From Campylobacter sp. UBA1713 (GTDB lineage: Bacteria > Campylobacterota > Campylobacteria > Campylobacterales > Campylobacteraceae), in contig DCIZ01000051.1 of the NCBI GenBank assembly GCA_002317305.1, positions 3,412-14,301 of the forward strand: 10,890 bases of DNA, in the 5' to 3' direction. The notes below the pieces were generated by a model that saw only the letters and a program-made list of their open reading frames with translations, was not told the origin of the DNA and searched no databases. Of the stretch, positions 1 to 6,315 are shown one piece after another. Position 1 is the stretch's first letter. Every line of letters begins with the position of its first letter. Both the position numbers and the translations under genes were made by a program.

Positions 1-93
1 GTTTTTAGAGATGCCCTAAATTTTAAAACAATATCTACAAATTTGAAAAAAAGCAAATTTGTCGCACTCCGCAAACCGCCACAACCGCAAAGC
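1..93. repeat. Region downstream of gyrA with an F-module copy
   Basis: This is the sequence just past the gyrA stop codon. Positions 39-60 hold a copy of the dispersed F module (AAATTTG, A-run, GCAAATTT), followed at 62-72 by a short piece of the heptanucleotide-type tract (GCACTCCGC). I see no gene and no convincing terminator hairpin here. The repeat mosaic therefore probably continues to the left of the window. Confidence 0.5.
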
Positions 94-2739
94 CTACTCG
101 CCTAGCCCGTCAAAAAACTCCTCCTCTTTCTCCTCTTTCGGACACTTTGCTACGCTTACCACTTCGTCTTGTTCTACATTTACTACTATTACGCCGCTTG
201 TGTTGCGTCCCGCTTTTCGTATAGAGTGCATGTCTACTCGAATCATCTTGCCTGTAGAAGTTAGCGCCATTAAGTCTGCTTCATCATCTACCATGACAAC
301 GCCCACAAGGTCTTTTGTCTTTGGCGTAAGCCTCATGCAGATGACTCCCTTGCCGCCACGATTTTGTAGCCTGTATTCGCTAGCTGTCGTCCGTTTGCCG
401 ATGCCTTTTTCGCTCACGCTAAGCACCTCTTGGCTGTTGTGCTCTATGGCAGCTGCTGCTATGACTTCGTCATCTTTGTCTAGCTTTATGCCCGTTACGC
501 CACGCGTATTTCGTCCTATCTCACGCAAAAGGCACAACTCAAATTTAATGCACATGCCTTTTTTCGTAACGATGAAAACCATGCTTCCACGCACCACCTC
601 TTCGCTCTCGACCGCCTCGCCAGAAAGCTCCTCGCCAAAGAGATCACCGCCAGTAGAATCTGCTACTTTTACACTCTCGACTTCGCTCTCGACAACCGCA
701 CCAGCCTCACCAGCCTCACCACTCTCAACCGCACCGCCTTCAACACACACATCTTCACACGCACCACCAACGCCATCGCACTTCTCTTTTACTATGAGTG
801 CTGTTACTAGCTCATCTGCGTCGTCTAGGTTAATGGCACGTATGCCGACAGAACGAATGTTACTATATTCACTCAAATTTGTCCTCTTAACAAGTCCGTT
901 TTTAGTGAAAAACAAAAGCGACTTCTCTTTGCTAAAATCTGTCGTAGGAATGATGGCTTTTATCTTTTCATCAGGCTGCAAATTTAGCAAATTCACCACC
1001 GCCTTGCCCTTTGCCGTCCTGCTTCCCTCTGGAATTTTGTAGACTTTTAGCCAGTAAAGCTGCCCTCTGTCTGTTACAAACATAAGTGTGTCGTGGCTCT
1101 CGGCGGTAAAAAAGCTCTCTATGAAGTCATCGTCGTATGTAGTAACCGCCACTTTGCCCTTGCCACCACGATTTTGCTTCTCATAAGTCTTTGTAGGCAC
1201 GCGTTTAATGTAACCTCTGTGCGTGATGGTTACGACCATATTTTCATTTGGAATCAAGTCCTCTATGTCTATGTCGTCGTAGTCGTCTACTATCTCGGTG
1301 ATTCTCGGGCACTTAAATTTGCTTTTTACCTCCAAAAGCTCATCTTTTATGATGCCTTCTATCAAACTCTCGCTTTTTAGAATCTCCTCTAACTTCGCTA
1401 TTAGCTCATGAATTTCACGCAACTCCGCTTCTAGCTTTTCTATCTCTAGCCCTGTTAGCTTTGCAAGCTTCATGTCCAAAATGGCATTTGACTGCAACAC
1501 GCTTAGAGAAAACTCCGCCATGAGCCTCTCACGCGCCTCGTCTGTCGTCTCGCTAGTCTTAATGATCTCTATAACGCGGTCAATGTTGTCTATGGCGATT
1601 TTCAACCCCTCCAAAATGTGCGCCCGCGCCCGCGCCCGCTGCAAGTCGTAGATGGTTCGGCGAATGATGACCGTCTTTCTGTGGTTTAAAAATAGCTCCA
1701 AAAGCTCCATAAGCGTAAAAATTCGCGGCTCTTTGTTATAAATAGCAAGCATAATAACGCCAAAAGTCGTCTCCATCTGTGTAGATTTGTAGAGATTGTT
1801 TAGCACTATCTCGCTCATCGCATCGCGTTTTAGCTCTATGACCAGCCGAATTCCATCTCTGTCGCTCTCGTCTCTAACCTCGCTAATGCCCTCTATGACT
1901 TTGTTTTTTGCCAGCTCGGCGATGTCGGCGTGAAGTTTTGCCTTGTTTACTTGGTAAGGTAGCTCATCGACTACTATGACGTCTTTGTTTGGCTTCTTTT
2001 CTATGTGCGTTTTTGCACGTAGCTTCACACGCCCGCGCCCCGTCCTGTAAGCCTCCAAAATTCCCTTTTTGCCAAAGATGGTAGCACCTGTCGGAAAGTC
2101 TGGACCCTTTACAAAACGCATGATCTCTTCCAGCGTGGCATCTTTGTTGTCAAGCAGGTAAAGCAAGCCGTCTACTAACTCGTCAAGGCTATGTGGCGGT
2201 ATGTTTGTCGCCATGCCGACCGCGATTCCGCTACTTCCGTTGAGAAGTAAATTTGGCACACGAGATGGCAAAACGTCCGGCTCACTTAGGCTGTCGTCGT
2301 AGTTTGGGACAAAGTCTACTGTCTCTTTGTCTATGTCTTTTAACATCTCTTCGGCTAAATTTGTCATGCGAGCTTCGGTATAACGCATCGCCGCTGCGCC
2401 ATCGCCGTCTATGGAGCCAAAGTTTCCCTGCCCATCAACAGCGGTGATTCGCATCGAAAAGGTCTGTGCCATTCGCACCAAAGCATCATAAACTGCCGTA
2501 TCGCCGTGCGGGTGGTATTTTCCTATTACGTCTCCGACTATACGAGCCGACTTTTTGTAAGCACTTCGGCTACCCACGCCTAGATCGTTCATAGCATACA
2601 AAATTCGTCTATGCACAGGCTTTAAGCCGTCTCTTGCATCTGGCAACGCCCGCCCGATGATAACGCTCATCGAGTAGTCTAGGTAGCTGGTCTTGATCGA
2701 GTCTTTTATGTCGATCTCTTGGTCCAAAACATCACTCAT
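94..2739 (-). CDS. gyrA: DNA gyrase subunit A
   Basis: GyrA is the breakage-reunion subunit of DNA gyrase (A2B2), the cytoplasmic type II topoisomerase that introduces negative supercoils using ATP hydrolysed by GyrB. The 881-residue product covers the whole family. The N-terminal winged-helix/tower region has catalytic Tyr120 in AAMRYTE with Arg119 beside it. The quinolone-resistance region [15 protein letters not shown] has Thr81 and Asp85, equivalent to C. jejuni Thr86 and Asp90, so it looks like the susceptible Campylobacter form. The C-terminal beta-pinwheel starts near residue 495, with a GyrA-box variant QNRGGKG at 522-528 and a second identical heptad at 792-798. An acidic Gly/Glu/Ser-rich stretch at about 653-717, with Cys654, Cys661 and Cys665, interrupts the pinwheel. 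A shorter acidic stretch sits there in C. jejuni GyrA as I remember it. The ATG has TTTGGAG six bases upstream and a TATAAT promoter. The coding strand is complete. Confidence 0.98.
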   Translation of the reverse strand: MSDVLDQEIDIKDSIKTSYLDYSMSVIIGRALPDARDGLKPVHRRILYAMNDLGVGSRSAYKKSARIVGDVIGKYHPHGDTAVYDALVRMAQTFSMRITAVDGQGNFGSIDGDGAAAMRYTEARMTNLAEEMLKDIDKETVDFVPNYDDSLSEPDVLPSRVPNLLLNGSSGIAVGMATNIPPHSLDELVDGLLYLLDNKDATLEEIMRFVKGPDFPTGATIFGKKGILEAYRTGRGRVKLRAKTHIEKKPNKDVIVVDELPYQVNKAKLHADIAELAKNKVIEGISEVRDESDRDGIRLVIELKRDAMSEIVLNNLYKSTQMETTFGVIMLAIYNKEPRIFTLMELLELFLNHRKTVIIRRTIYDLQRARARAHILEGLKIAIDNIDRVIEIIKTSETTDEARERLMAEFSLSVLQSNAILDMKLAKLTGLEIEKLEAELREIHELIAKLEEILKSESLIEGIIKDELLEVKSKFKCPRITEIVDDYDDIDIEDLIPNENMVVTITHRGYIKRVPTKTYEKQNRGGKGKVAVTTYDDDFIESFFTAESHDTLMFVTDRGQLYWLKVYKIPEGSRTAKGKAVVNLLNLQPDEKIKAIIPTTDFSKEKSLLFFTKNGLVKRTNLSEYSNIRSVGIRAINLDDADELVTALIVKEKCDGVGGACEDVCVEGGAVESGEAGEAGAVVESEVESVKVADSTGGDLFGEELSGEAVESEEVVRGSMVFIVTKKGMCIKFELCLLREIGRNTRGVTGIKLDKDDEVIAAAAIEHNSQEVLSVSEKGIGKRTTASEYRLQNRGGKGVICMRLTPKTKDLVGVVMVDDEADLMALTSTGKMIRVDMHSIRKAGRNTSGVIVVNVEQDEVVSVAKCPKEEKEEEFFDGLGE

Positions 2740-2772
2740 TTTTCACTCCAAAGATTATGTAGATAAGTTTAG

Positions 2773-2778
2773 ATTATA
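2773..2778 (-). promoter_or_regulatory. gyrA sigma70-type -10 box
   Basis: Read on the minus strand this is a perfect TATAAT, about 34 bases before the gyrA ATG. There is no clear -35 box. Instead, T-tracts lie upstream (complement of A-runs at 2782-2786 and 2792-2798), which fits the known Campylobacter vegetative promoter style of a strong -10 preceded by periodic T-rich DNA. The likely transcript start is around 2766, giving a leader of roughly 25 bases. The promoter lies between the gene and the repeat mosaic, so gyrA appears to be transcribed independently. Confidence 0.7.
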
Positions 2779-2866
2779 CCGAAAAATTCTTAAAAAAACG
2801 AGATTTGTGGGTTAGGATTTTTGTGATTCATTAGAATCGACAAAAAATTCACAAAAGGCAGTGTAA

Positions 2867-2987
2867 CGCCGTCATTCGCAAGGGAGCGTAAGGCGACCGA
2901 ATAATCCCCCGCATGGCAAGCAAGTAGAATCTTAAAATTTACAAAAAAGCAAATTTTCACAAATCCCGTTTTCCGCACTCCGCACTC
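2867..2987. repeat. Direct repeat alpha (modules A-F-B)
   Basis: This 121-bp segment recurs almost unchanged, in the same orientation, at 3432-3551 (120 bp). Differences are confined to the A module: one indel and a few substitutions around GCGTAAGGCGACCG versus GCGAACGCGACCG and the following ATAATCC versus AGAATCT. From GCATGGCAAGCAAG to the final CGCACTC the two copies read identically, which suggests recent duplication or gene conversion. Confidence 0.85.
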
Positions 2988-3026
2988 AAAAACGGGGCCA
3001 GCTGGGGCGGTAGCCCCCGCCCGTCC

Positions 3027-3081
3027 GTCCCGCCGCCGTTTTCTTTTGAGCTGAAAGCGAAAAAGAAAACGGCGGCGGGAC
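3027..3081 (+). repeat. D palindrome copy 1
   Basis: This is a hairpin with a perfect stem of about 21 bp. The 5' arm begins GTCCCGCCGCCG and ends in TTTT. The 3' arm mirrors it and ends CGGCGGCGGGAC. The apex reads GA-GCT-GAA-AGC-GA: two GA steps face each other below a 3-bp stem and a triloop. It sits just after the C hairpin and before the E hairpin. Confidence 0.9.
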
Positions 3082-3162
3082 AAATAAAAAAGCGATAGCT
3101 TTTTACCTAAAATTTAGATAAAGTAAATTTGGGTAAAAAAGCTAACGCTTTTTTTATTTAGC

Positions 3163-3213
3163 CTCCGCCAAAACTCTCTTTTCGCTAAAAGCTCAAAGAG
3201 AGTTTTGGCGGAG
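3163..3213 (-). repeat. D palindrome copy 2 (inverted orientation)
   Basis: The perfect 19-bp stem is CTCCGCCAAAACTCTCTTT at 3163-3181 paired with 3195-3213. On the minus strand the apex reads TTTGA-GCT-TTT-AGC-GAAAA, the same apex as copy 1. The middle of the stem differs completely from the other copies but still pairs fully. Confidence 0.9.
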
Positions 3214-3272
3214 TCTGGTGGGCGGTGGCTACGCCCCTGCGACCCTATTTGGAAAACGGAAAACGGAAATTT

Positions 3273-3562
3273 ACGATTCTTGAAAAAAGTCAAACCAACG
3301 CCGTCATTCTGAGGGGAGCGAATGCGACCCGAAGAATCCCCCGCCTTTTGAGCGAGTGAAAAAGTCAAATTCACGAAAAAGCAAATTTACAAAATTCCGC
3401 TTTCTGTTTTCCGCACTCTGTTTTCCGTTACCGCCGTCATTCGCAAGGGAGCGAACGCGACCGAAGAATCTCCCGCATGGCAAGCAAGTAGAATCTTAAA
3501 ATTTACAAAAAAGCAAATTTTCACAAATCCCGTTTTCCGCACTCCGCACTCTGTTTTCCGAA
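3273..3562. repeat. Repeat tract: two further A-F-B units
   Basis: This non-coding stretch fills the gap up to the end of the repeat-protein gene. It holds A (3299-3344, GTCATTCTGAG...CCGAAGAATC), F (3367-3388), a heptad tract of five TTTTCCG/CACTCTG-like units (3394-3427), and then direct-repeat copy beta of A-F-B (3432-3551) ending in another TTTTCCG (3554-3560). The stop codon of the upstream gene (complement of 3563-3565) directly abuts the last heptad unit. I see no promoter or RNA gene here. Confidence 0.8.
3432..3551. repeat. Direct repeat beta (modules A-F-B)
   Basis: This is the near-identical partner of 2867-2987, lying 565 bp away in the same orientation. Unlike alpha, it is not followed by C, D and E modules. 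The A-F-B part can therefore occur without the hairpin part. Confidence 0.85.
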
Positions 3563-5329
3563 TCAAATAGGCACGACAGAGTTTTTCCTCGCCGTCTTTT
3601 GCAACGAAAACAAAACCAGAATCATAAACAAAAAATAGATAAGCCCGATGCTTTTTAGACTCTTTTCACGAATCTCGTAGATGTAAATTTGGTTTAGGAT
3701 TTTGTGCTCGTAGTAACACATAGTTTTAAATTTGAGAATTTTACTTTCTAGCTCATTTTTCAAAGTTTTTTTACTTTTTATTAGCAAATTTACCTTATCT
3801 TCAAAACTCAAATCATCATCGTTTGAAACAAGCTTAACAACTTCAGTAACCTCAAATTCTTGCATGTTGTAAAGCTTCTCCTCAAATTTACTAACCGCCG
3901 TTTTGCCATCAAAGATACCGACAAGCGGACTTATCGCACTTGGCTCACAAAAAAGCGTAATGACAACACCAGCGTAAGCAATGGCAGATAAAACAAGTGA
4001 ACAAAATTTATTTTTTGCAAAAAGCAAAAACAAGCAGAAAAATAAAAAGATAAAAATAACAACTGGTGCGATGTAAAAATTCTCATTATAACAAAAATCA
4101 TTCTCAAACATTTTTTCCATTCCAAACAAAAACGCCGCGTAGTAAGCCACCACCAAAGCAGTAAAATTCAAGATTTTAACAAAATTCGTGTGATGGTCGC
4201 TAGTCGTTCGGTAAAAAGCGAGAAGCAAAATGTCAATGTTTTCCCTACTAAAAAACCTGCTAAACTTATGCTTTTTATCTACATCATTTTCGATTTTGTA
4301 TTTTAACTCCTTTTCTTTACAGTAAAGCTCCGCTTTGTGAAATTCTTGCGCATCAAGAAGATTGTTTTTTTGAATCAAAGCGTCTTTTATGTTGTTATAG
4401 CTTGCCCTCATATCTACTGCGGCTTTTGTTTTGTCTGTTTGTTTTTCTATAAACTTACTAAATATTTTTGAATTTGTCTTAAACTCTGCGTTTACAACAT
4501 TAAGCTTCTCAAACGAAGCGTTTAAATTTACAATATCTTCAAATTTAGCTCCATAAAAATTTGCCGTTTTCGCAAACTGACAATCTCCAAAATTTGCATA
4601 TCCTTTAAATATGGATGCCGTAAAATTTGCATCTTCGTTAAATTTAGCGTTTTGAAAAATGACAGCTAAATAATTGTTTAAAAACTTATTTGATGAGAAC
4701 CTTGCATCTTTTTCAAATTGGCAATTACTAAAATTAGCTTTTTCATAAAAACTATTATTGTAAGAGGAAAAATATTTAAATTTAGATTCACTGAAATTAG
4801 CAACTTCGTTAAACTTGTTTTTGTGTGCGTGAAAACATACAGATTGTAACGCACTAAAATTCGCTTTACCGGAAAAATCAACTTCGCTAAAGCTGATATC
4901 ATCAAACTTACACGTTTCGAAACTTACTTTTTTTTCAAATTTAACTTTATAAAAACGCACGTTTTTTTCAAATTTAACTTTATAAAAAAGCACATTATTT
5001 TGAAATGTGGAATTATTAAAACTAACATCATTTTGAAATGTGGAATTACAAAAACTAACATCATTTTGAAATGTGCAACTTTGAAATCTTAAATAGTTTT
5101 TAATTTGAACTTTATTAAATTTAATTTCGTTTGTAAATTTACAATCTTTAAACAAAAAATCATGCTTGTCTAAAATTTGTAAATCCAACTTTTTAATGCT
5201 AGCGTTTTTAATTTTAACTAGGTTGTTGTTTAAAAATTTACTCGGTAACCTAATATCGCCTTTTTCTAATTCAAACGATTCTTGAATTTCTTTTTTTAGT
5301 TTATCTACTTCTTTATACTTCTCATTCAT
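3563..5329 (-). CDS. Membrane-anchored pentapeptide-type repeat protein
   Basis: The exact function is unknown. Residues 1-55 are a charged leader. About 58-290 form a Phe-rich repeat domain of the pentapeptide-repeat (Pentapeptide_3-like) class, normally a right-handed beta-helix. Here the spacing is mainly 11 residues, FxxxVxFxxxx, cleanest at 87-141, then FxxxANFxxxx to about 263. A linker at 305-345 (NNIKDALIQKNN, EFHKAELYCKE) resembles the segment that follows such repeats in other Campylobacterales proteins. Four hydrophobic helices follow at about 384-404, 418-438, 441-460 and 560-578, with a charged loop at 461-559. Positive charges before the first helix and after the last suggest that the repeats and the C-terminus face the cytoplasm, with the loop outside. 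The ATG is set by AAAGGAG six bases upstream. The gene starts 20 bp after magIII and is visibly more A+T-rich than its neighbours, so acquisition or rapid divergence is possible. Confidence 0.8.
   Translation of the reverse strand: MNEKYKEVDKLKKEIQESFELEKGDIRLPSKFLNNNLVKIKNASIKKLDLQILDKHDFLFKDCKFTNEIKFNKVQIKNYLRFQSCTFQNDVSFCNSTFQNDVSFNNSTFQNNVLFYKVKFEKNVRFYKVKFEKKVSFETCKFDDISFSEVDFSGKANFSALQSVCFHAHKNKFNEVANFSESKFKYFSSYNNSFYEKANFSNCQFEKDARFSSNKFLNNYLAVIFQNAKFNEDANFTASIFKGYANFGDCQFAKTANFYGAKFEDIVNLNASFEKLNVVNAEFKTNSKIFSKFIEKQTDKTKAAVDMRASYNNIKDALIQKNNLLDAQEFHKAELYCKEKELKYKIENDVDKKHKFSRFFSRENIDILLLAFYRTTSDHHTNFVKILNFTALVVAYYAAFLFGMEKMFENDFCYNENFYIAPVVIFIFLFFCLFLLFAKNKFCSLVLSAIAYAGVVITLFCEPSAISPLVGIFDGKTAVSKFEEKLYNMQEFEVTEVVKLVSNDDDLSFEDKVNLLIKSKKTLKNELESKILKFKTMCYYEHKILNQIYIYEIREKSLKSIGLIYFLFMILVLFSLQKTARKNSVVPI
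4907..5071 (-). repeat. 33-bp tandem DNA repeats inside the pentapeptide-type gene
   Basis: Five consecutive 33-bp units encode residues 87-141. Three begin TTTTGAAATG-like on the plus strand with TGAAATG at 5001, 5034 and 5067. Two others share CAAATTTAACTTTATAAA at 4936 and 4969. Neighbouring units are nearly identical at the DNA level as well as in protein, pointing to recent unit duplication and likely length variation between strains. Confidence 0.8.
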
Positions 5330-5349
5330 AAAACACTCCTTTCAAAATT

Positions 5350-6126
5350 CTAAAACAAACACTCCGCGTCTTTTTTCTCTTTTCTCTCTCTTTCTCTCTT
5401 TTTCACGCTGTTTTTCGGTTTATTTTTAGAAACGTCAGTAGCGGTGTCAGACAAAACTTCCACCTCCACGTCAGGAATTTTCGCACGGCGAGTTGTGTGG
5501 CTAGCACGCTTCGGTCTGTTCGCTTTTGCAAATTCGACAAAAAGCCCATGAAAGCGTGCGTAAAGTTCAGCATCGCTACACCGCTTCACTCGCTCCCAAA
5601 CCACCTCGCGCTCAAACCCGCTCAACCACTCCGCCGTCTCATCGTAGCTCTCAAACTCAAAGTCCAGCGCTTTTAAGTAGCGATTCGTGTAGGCATCCAC
5701 CACCATCACCTCACGCTCGCACGCGTAGCAAAGGATAGAGTCAGCACTCTCAAAACCAAGCCCGTTTTGTTTTAGTAGCCAGCCGCGACTTACTTTTTTC
5801 TTAAAATTCTCAAAATCCCCAAATTTATCAAAAATAGACTTTGTCAAAAGTGCCAAACGCTTCGCTTTTACATTGTAAAAACCGCTCGGTGCTATGAGTT
5901 CAGCTAGCCTAAATTCGCTTAAACCGCCAAAATCCTCAAGTGTAGTTACGCCGTAGTTTTTCAGGTTTAAAAGCGAGCGCTCCACGCCACTCCACGCCGT
6001 GTTTTGTGTCAAAACAGCACCGATGACCACCCAAAAACTCCCGTAGCCGTCCCACCAAAACGGATTCTTCTCAAAGTCAAATTTGACCTTTTCGTTTAGT
6101 TCTAAAAAAATATCTGTCGCGTTCAT
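5350..6126 (-). CDS. magIII: 3-methyladenine DNA glycosylase, MagIII type (HhH-GPD)
   Basis: This is a predicted base-excision repair enzyme that removes 3-methyladenine from alkylated DNA. It belongs to the endonuclease III (HhH-GPD) superfamily. The body matches the H. pylori MagIII pattern: GAVLTQNT at 36-43, PSGFYNVKAKRL at 80-91, the helix-hairpin-helix WLLKQNGLGFESADSILCYA at about 116-135, the catalytic aspartate Asp144 in EVMVVDAYTNRYL, and ELYARFHGLFVEFAK at 187-201. The four-cysteine Fe-S cluster of classical Nth is absent, as in MagIII. Family length is about 218 residues. Here residues 202-258 form an extra, low-complexity basic tail rich in Lys/Arg/Glu (KKRERERKEKKD). The start has only a weak purine-rich AGAGAGAAAG before the ATG. 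Transcription probably continues into the repeat-protein gene 20 bp downstream. An Nth-like glycosylase of other specificity is the main alternative. Confidence 0.88.
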   Translation of the reverse strand: MNATDIFLELNEKVKFDFEKNPFWWDGYGSFWVVIGAVLTQNTAWSGVERSLLNLKNYGVTTLEDFGGLSEFRLAELIAPSGFYNVKAKRLALLTKSIFDKFGDFENFKKKVSRGWLLKQNGLGFESADSILCYACEREVMVVDAYTNRYLKALDFEFESYDETAEWLSGFEREVVWERVKRCSDAELYARFHGLFVEFAKANRPKRASHTTRRAKIPDVEVEVLSDTATDVSKNKPKNSVKKRERERKEKKDAECLF

Positions 6127-6315
6127 CTTTCTCTCTTTTTTTGATTTTGTGATGTTGAAAATGGCTTTTAAGCGAGTAAAATCGTCAAAATTCCGTTTTT
6201 AAAAATGGGGTCGCAGGGGCGAAAGCCCCCGTCCGGAATGCGGAATGCGGAAATTTTCGGTTATCGAAAATGCAAAAACAGACCGCACTTTCGTTTTGTC
6301 GTTTAATTTTGCCGT
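6127..6315. repeat. Intergenic gap with partial mosaic repeat (C hairpin and heptads)
   Basis: This gap separates magIII from the lactate oxidase gene. It holds one C module: GGGGTCGCAG at 6207-6216 running into a GGGGC-GAAA-GCCCC hairpin (6216-6229), then two GGAATGC heptads and a GGAAATT (6234-6254). No D or E palindrome follows. On the minus strand the hairpin is followed by a short T-run about 10 bases later, so it might weakly terminate transcripts from 6316. A magIII promoter must lie in or near this gap, but I cannot place it. Confidence 0.65.

Larger units (their letters stand above)
2867..3272. repeat. Mosaic repeat element, full dimer copy 1
   Basis: This roughly 400 bp non-coding unit lies between gyrA and the repeat-protein gene. 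In order it carries module A (2867-2914), F (2935-2956), heptad tract (2969-2987), C hairpin (3004-3017), D palindrome (3027-3081) and E hairpin (3086-3104). The inverted partners follow: E' (3135-3155), D' (3163-3213), C' (about 3221-3246) and a heptad tract on the opposite strand (3251-3272). The two halves form one large inverted arrangement centred near 3120. The same layout recurs at 9489-9888. ORFs across it are by-products of the repeat and have no recognisable protein content. Confidence 0.85.

Noticed and set aside
59..1042. Long plus-strand ORF of 327 codons opposite the end of gyrA
   Set aside because: It is an antisense shadow of a certain gyrA frame. Its Ser/Thr/Pro-rich translation reflects the complement of gyrA codons, and no ribosome site was seen.
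3027..3081. D palindromes as ordinary intrinsic terminators
   Set aside because: The GC-rich stem is not followed by a T-run on the relevant strand, several copies lie upstream of genes rather than after them, and occurrence in inverted pairs is not typical. Partial terminator activity cannot be excluded.
2790..3374. Two minus-strand ORFs of 97 and 86 codons between gyrA and the repeat-protein gene
   Set aside because: Both run through the A, C, D and E repeat modules, are translated palindromes, and have no ribosome site or family resemblance.
2867..3560. CRISPR array
   Set aside because: Repeats are mosaic, unevenly spaced, partly inverted and of different lengths. There are no uniform spacers and no cas genes.
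5526..5738. Plus-strand ORF inside magIII
   Set aside because: It is a shadow frame opposite conserved MagIII motifs, with no independent support.
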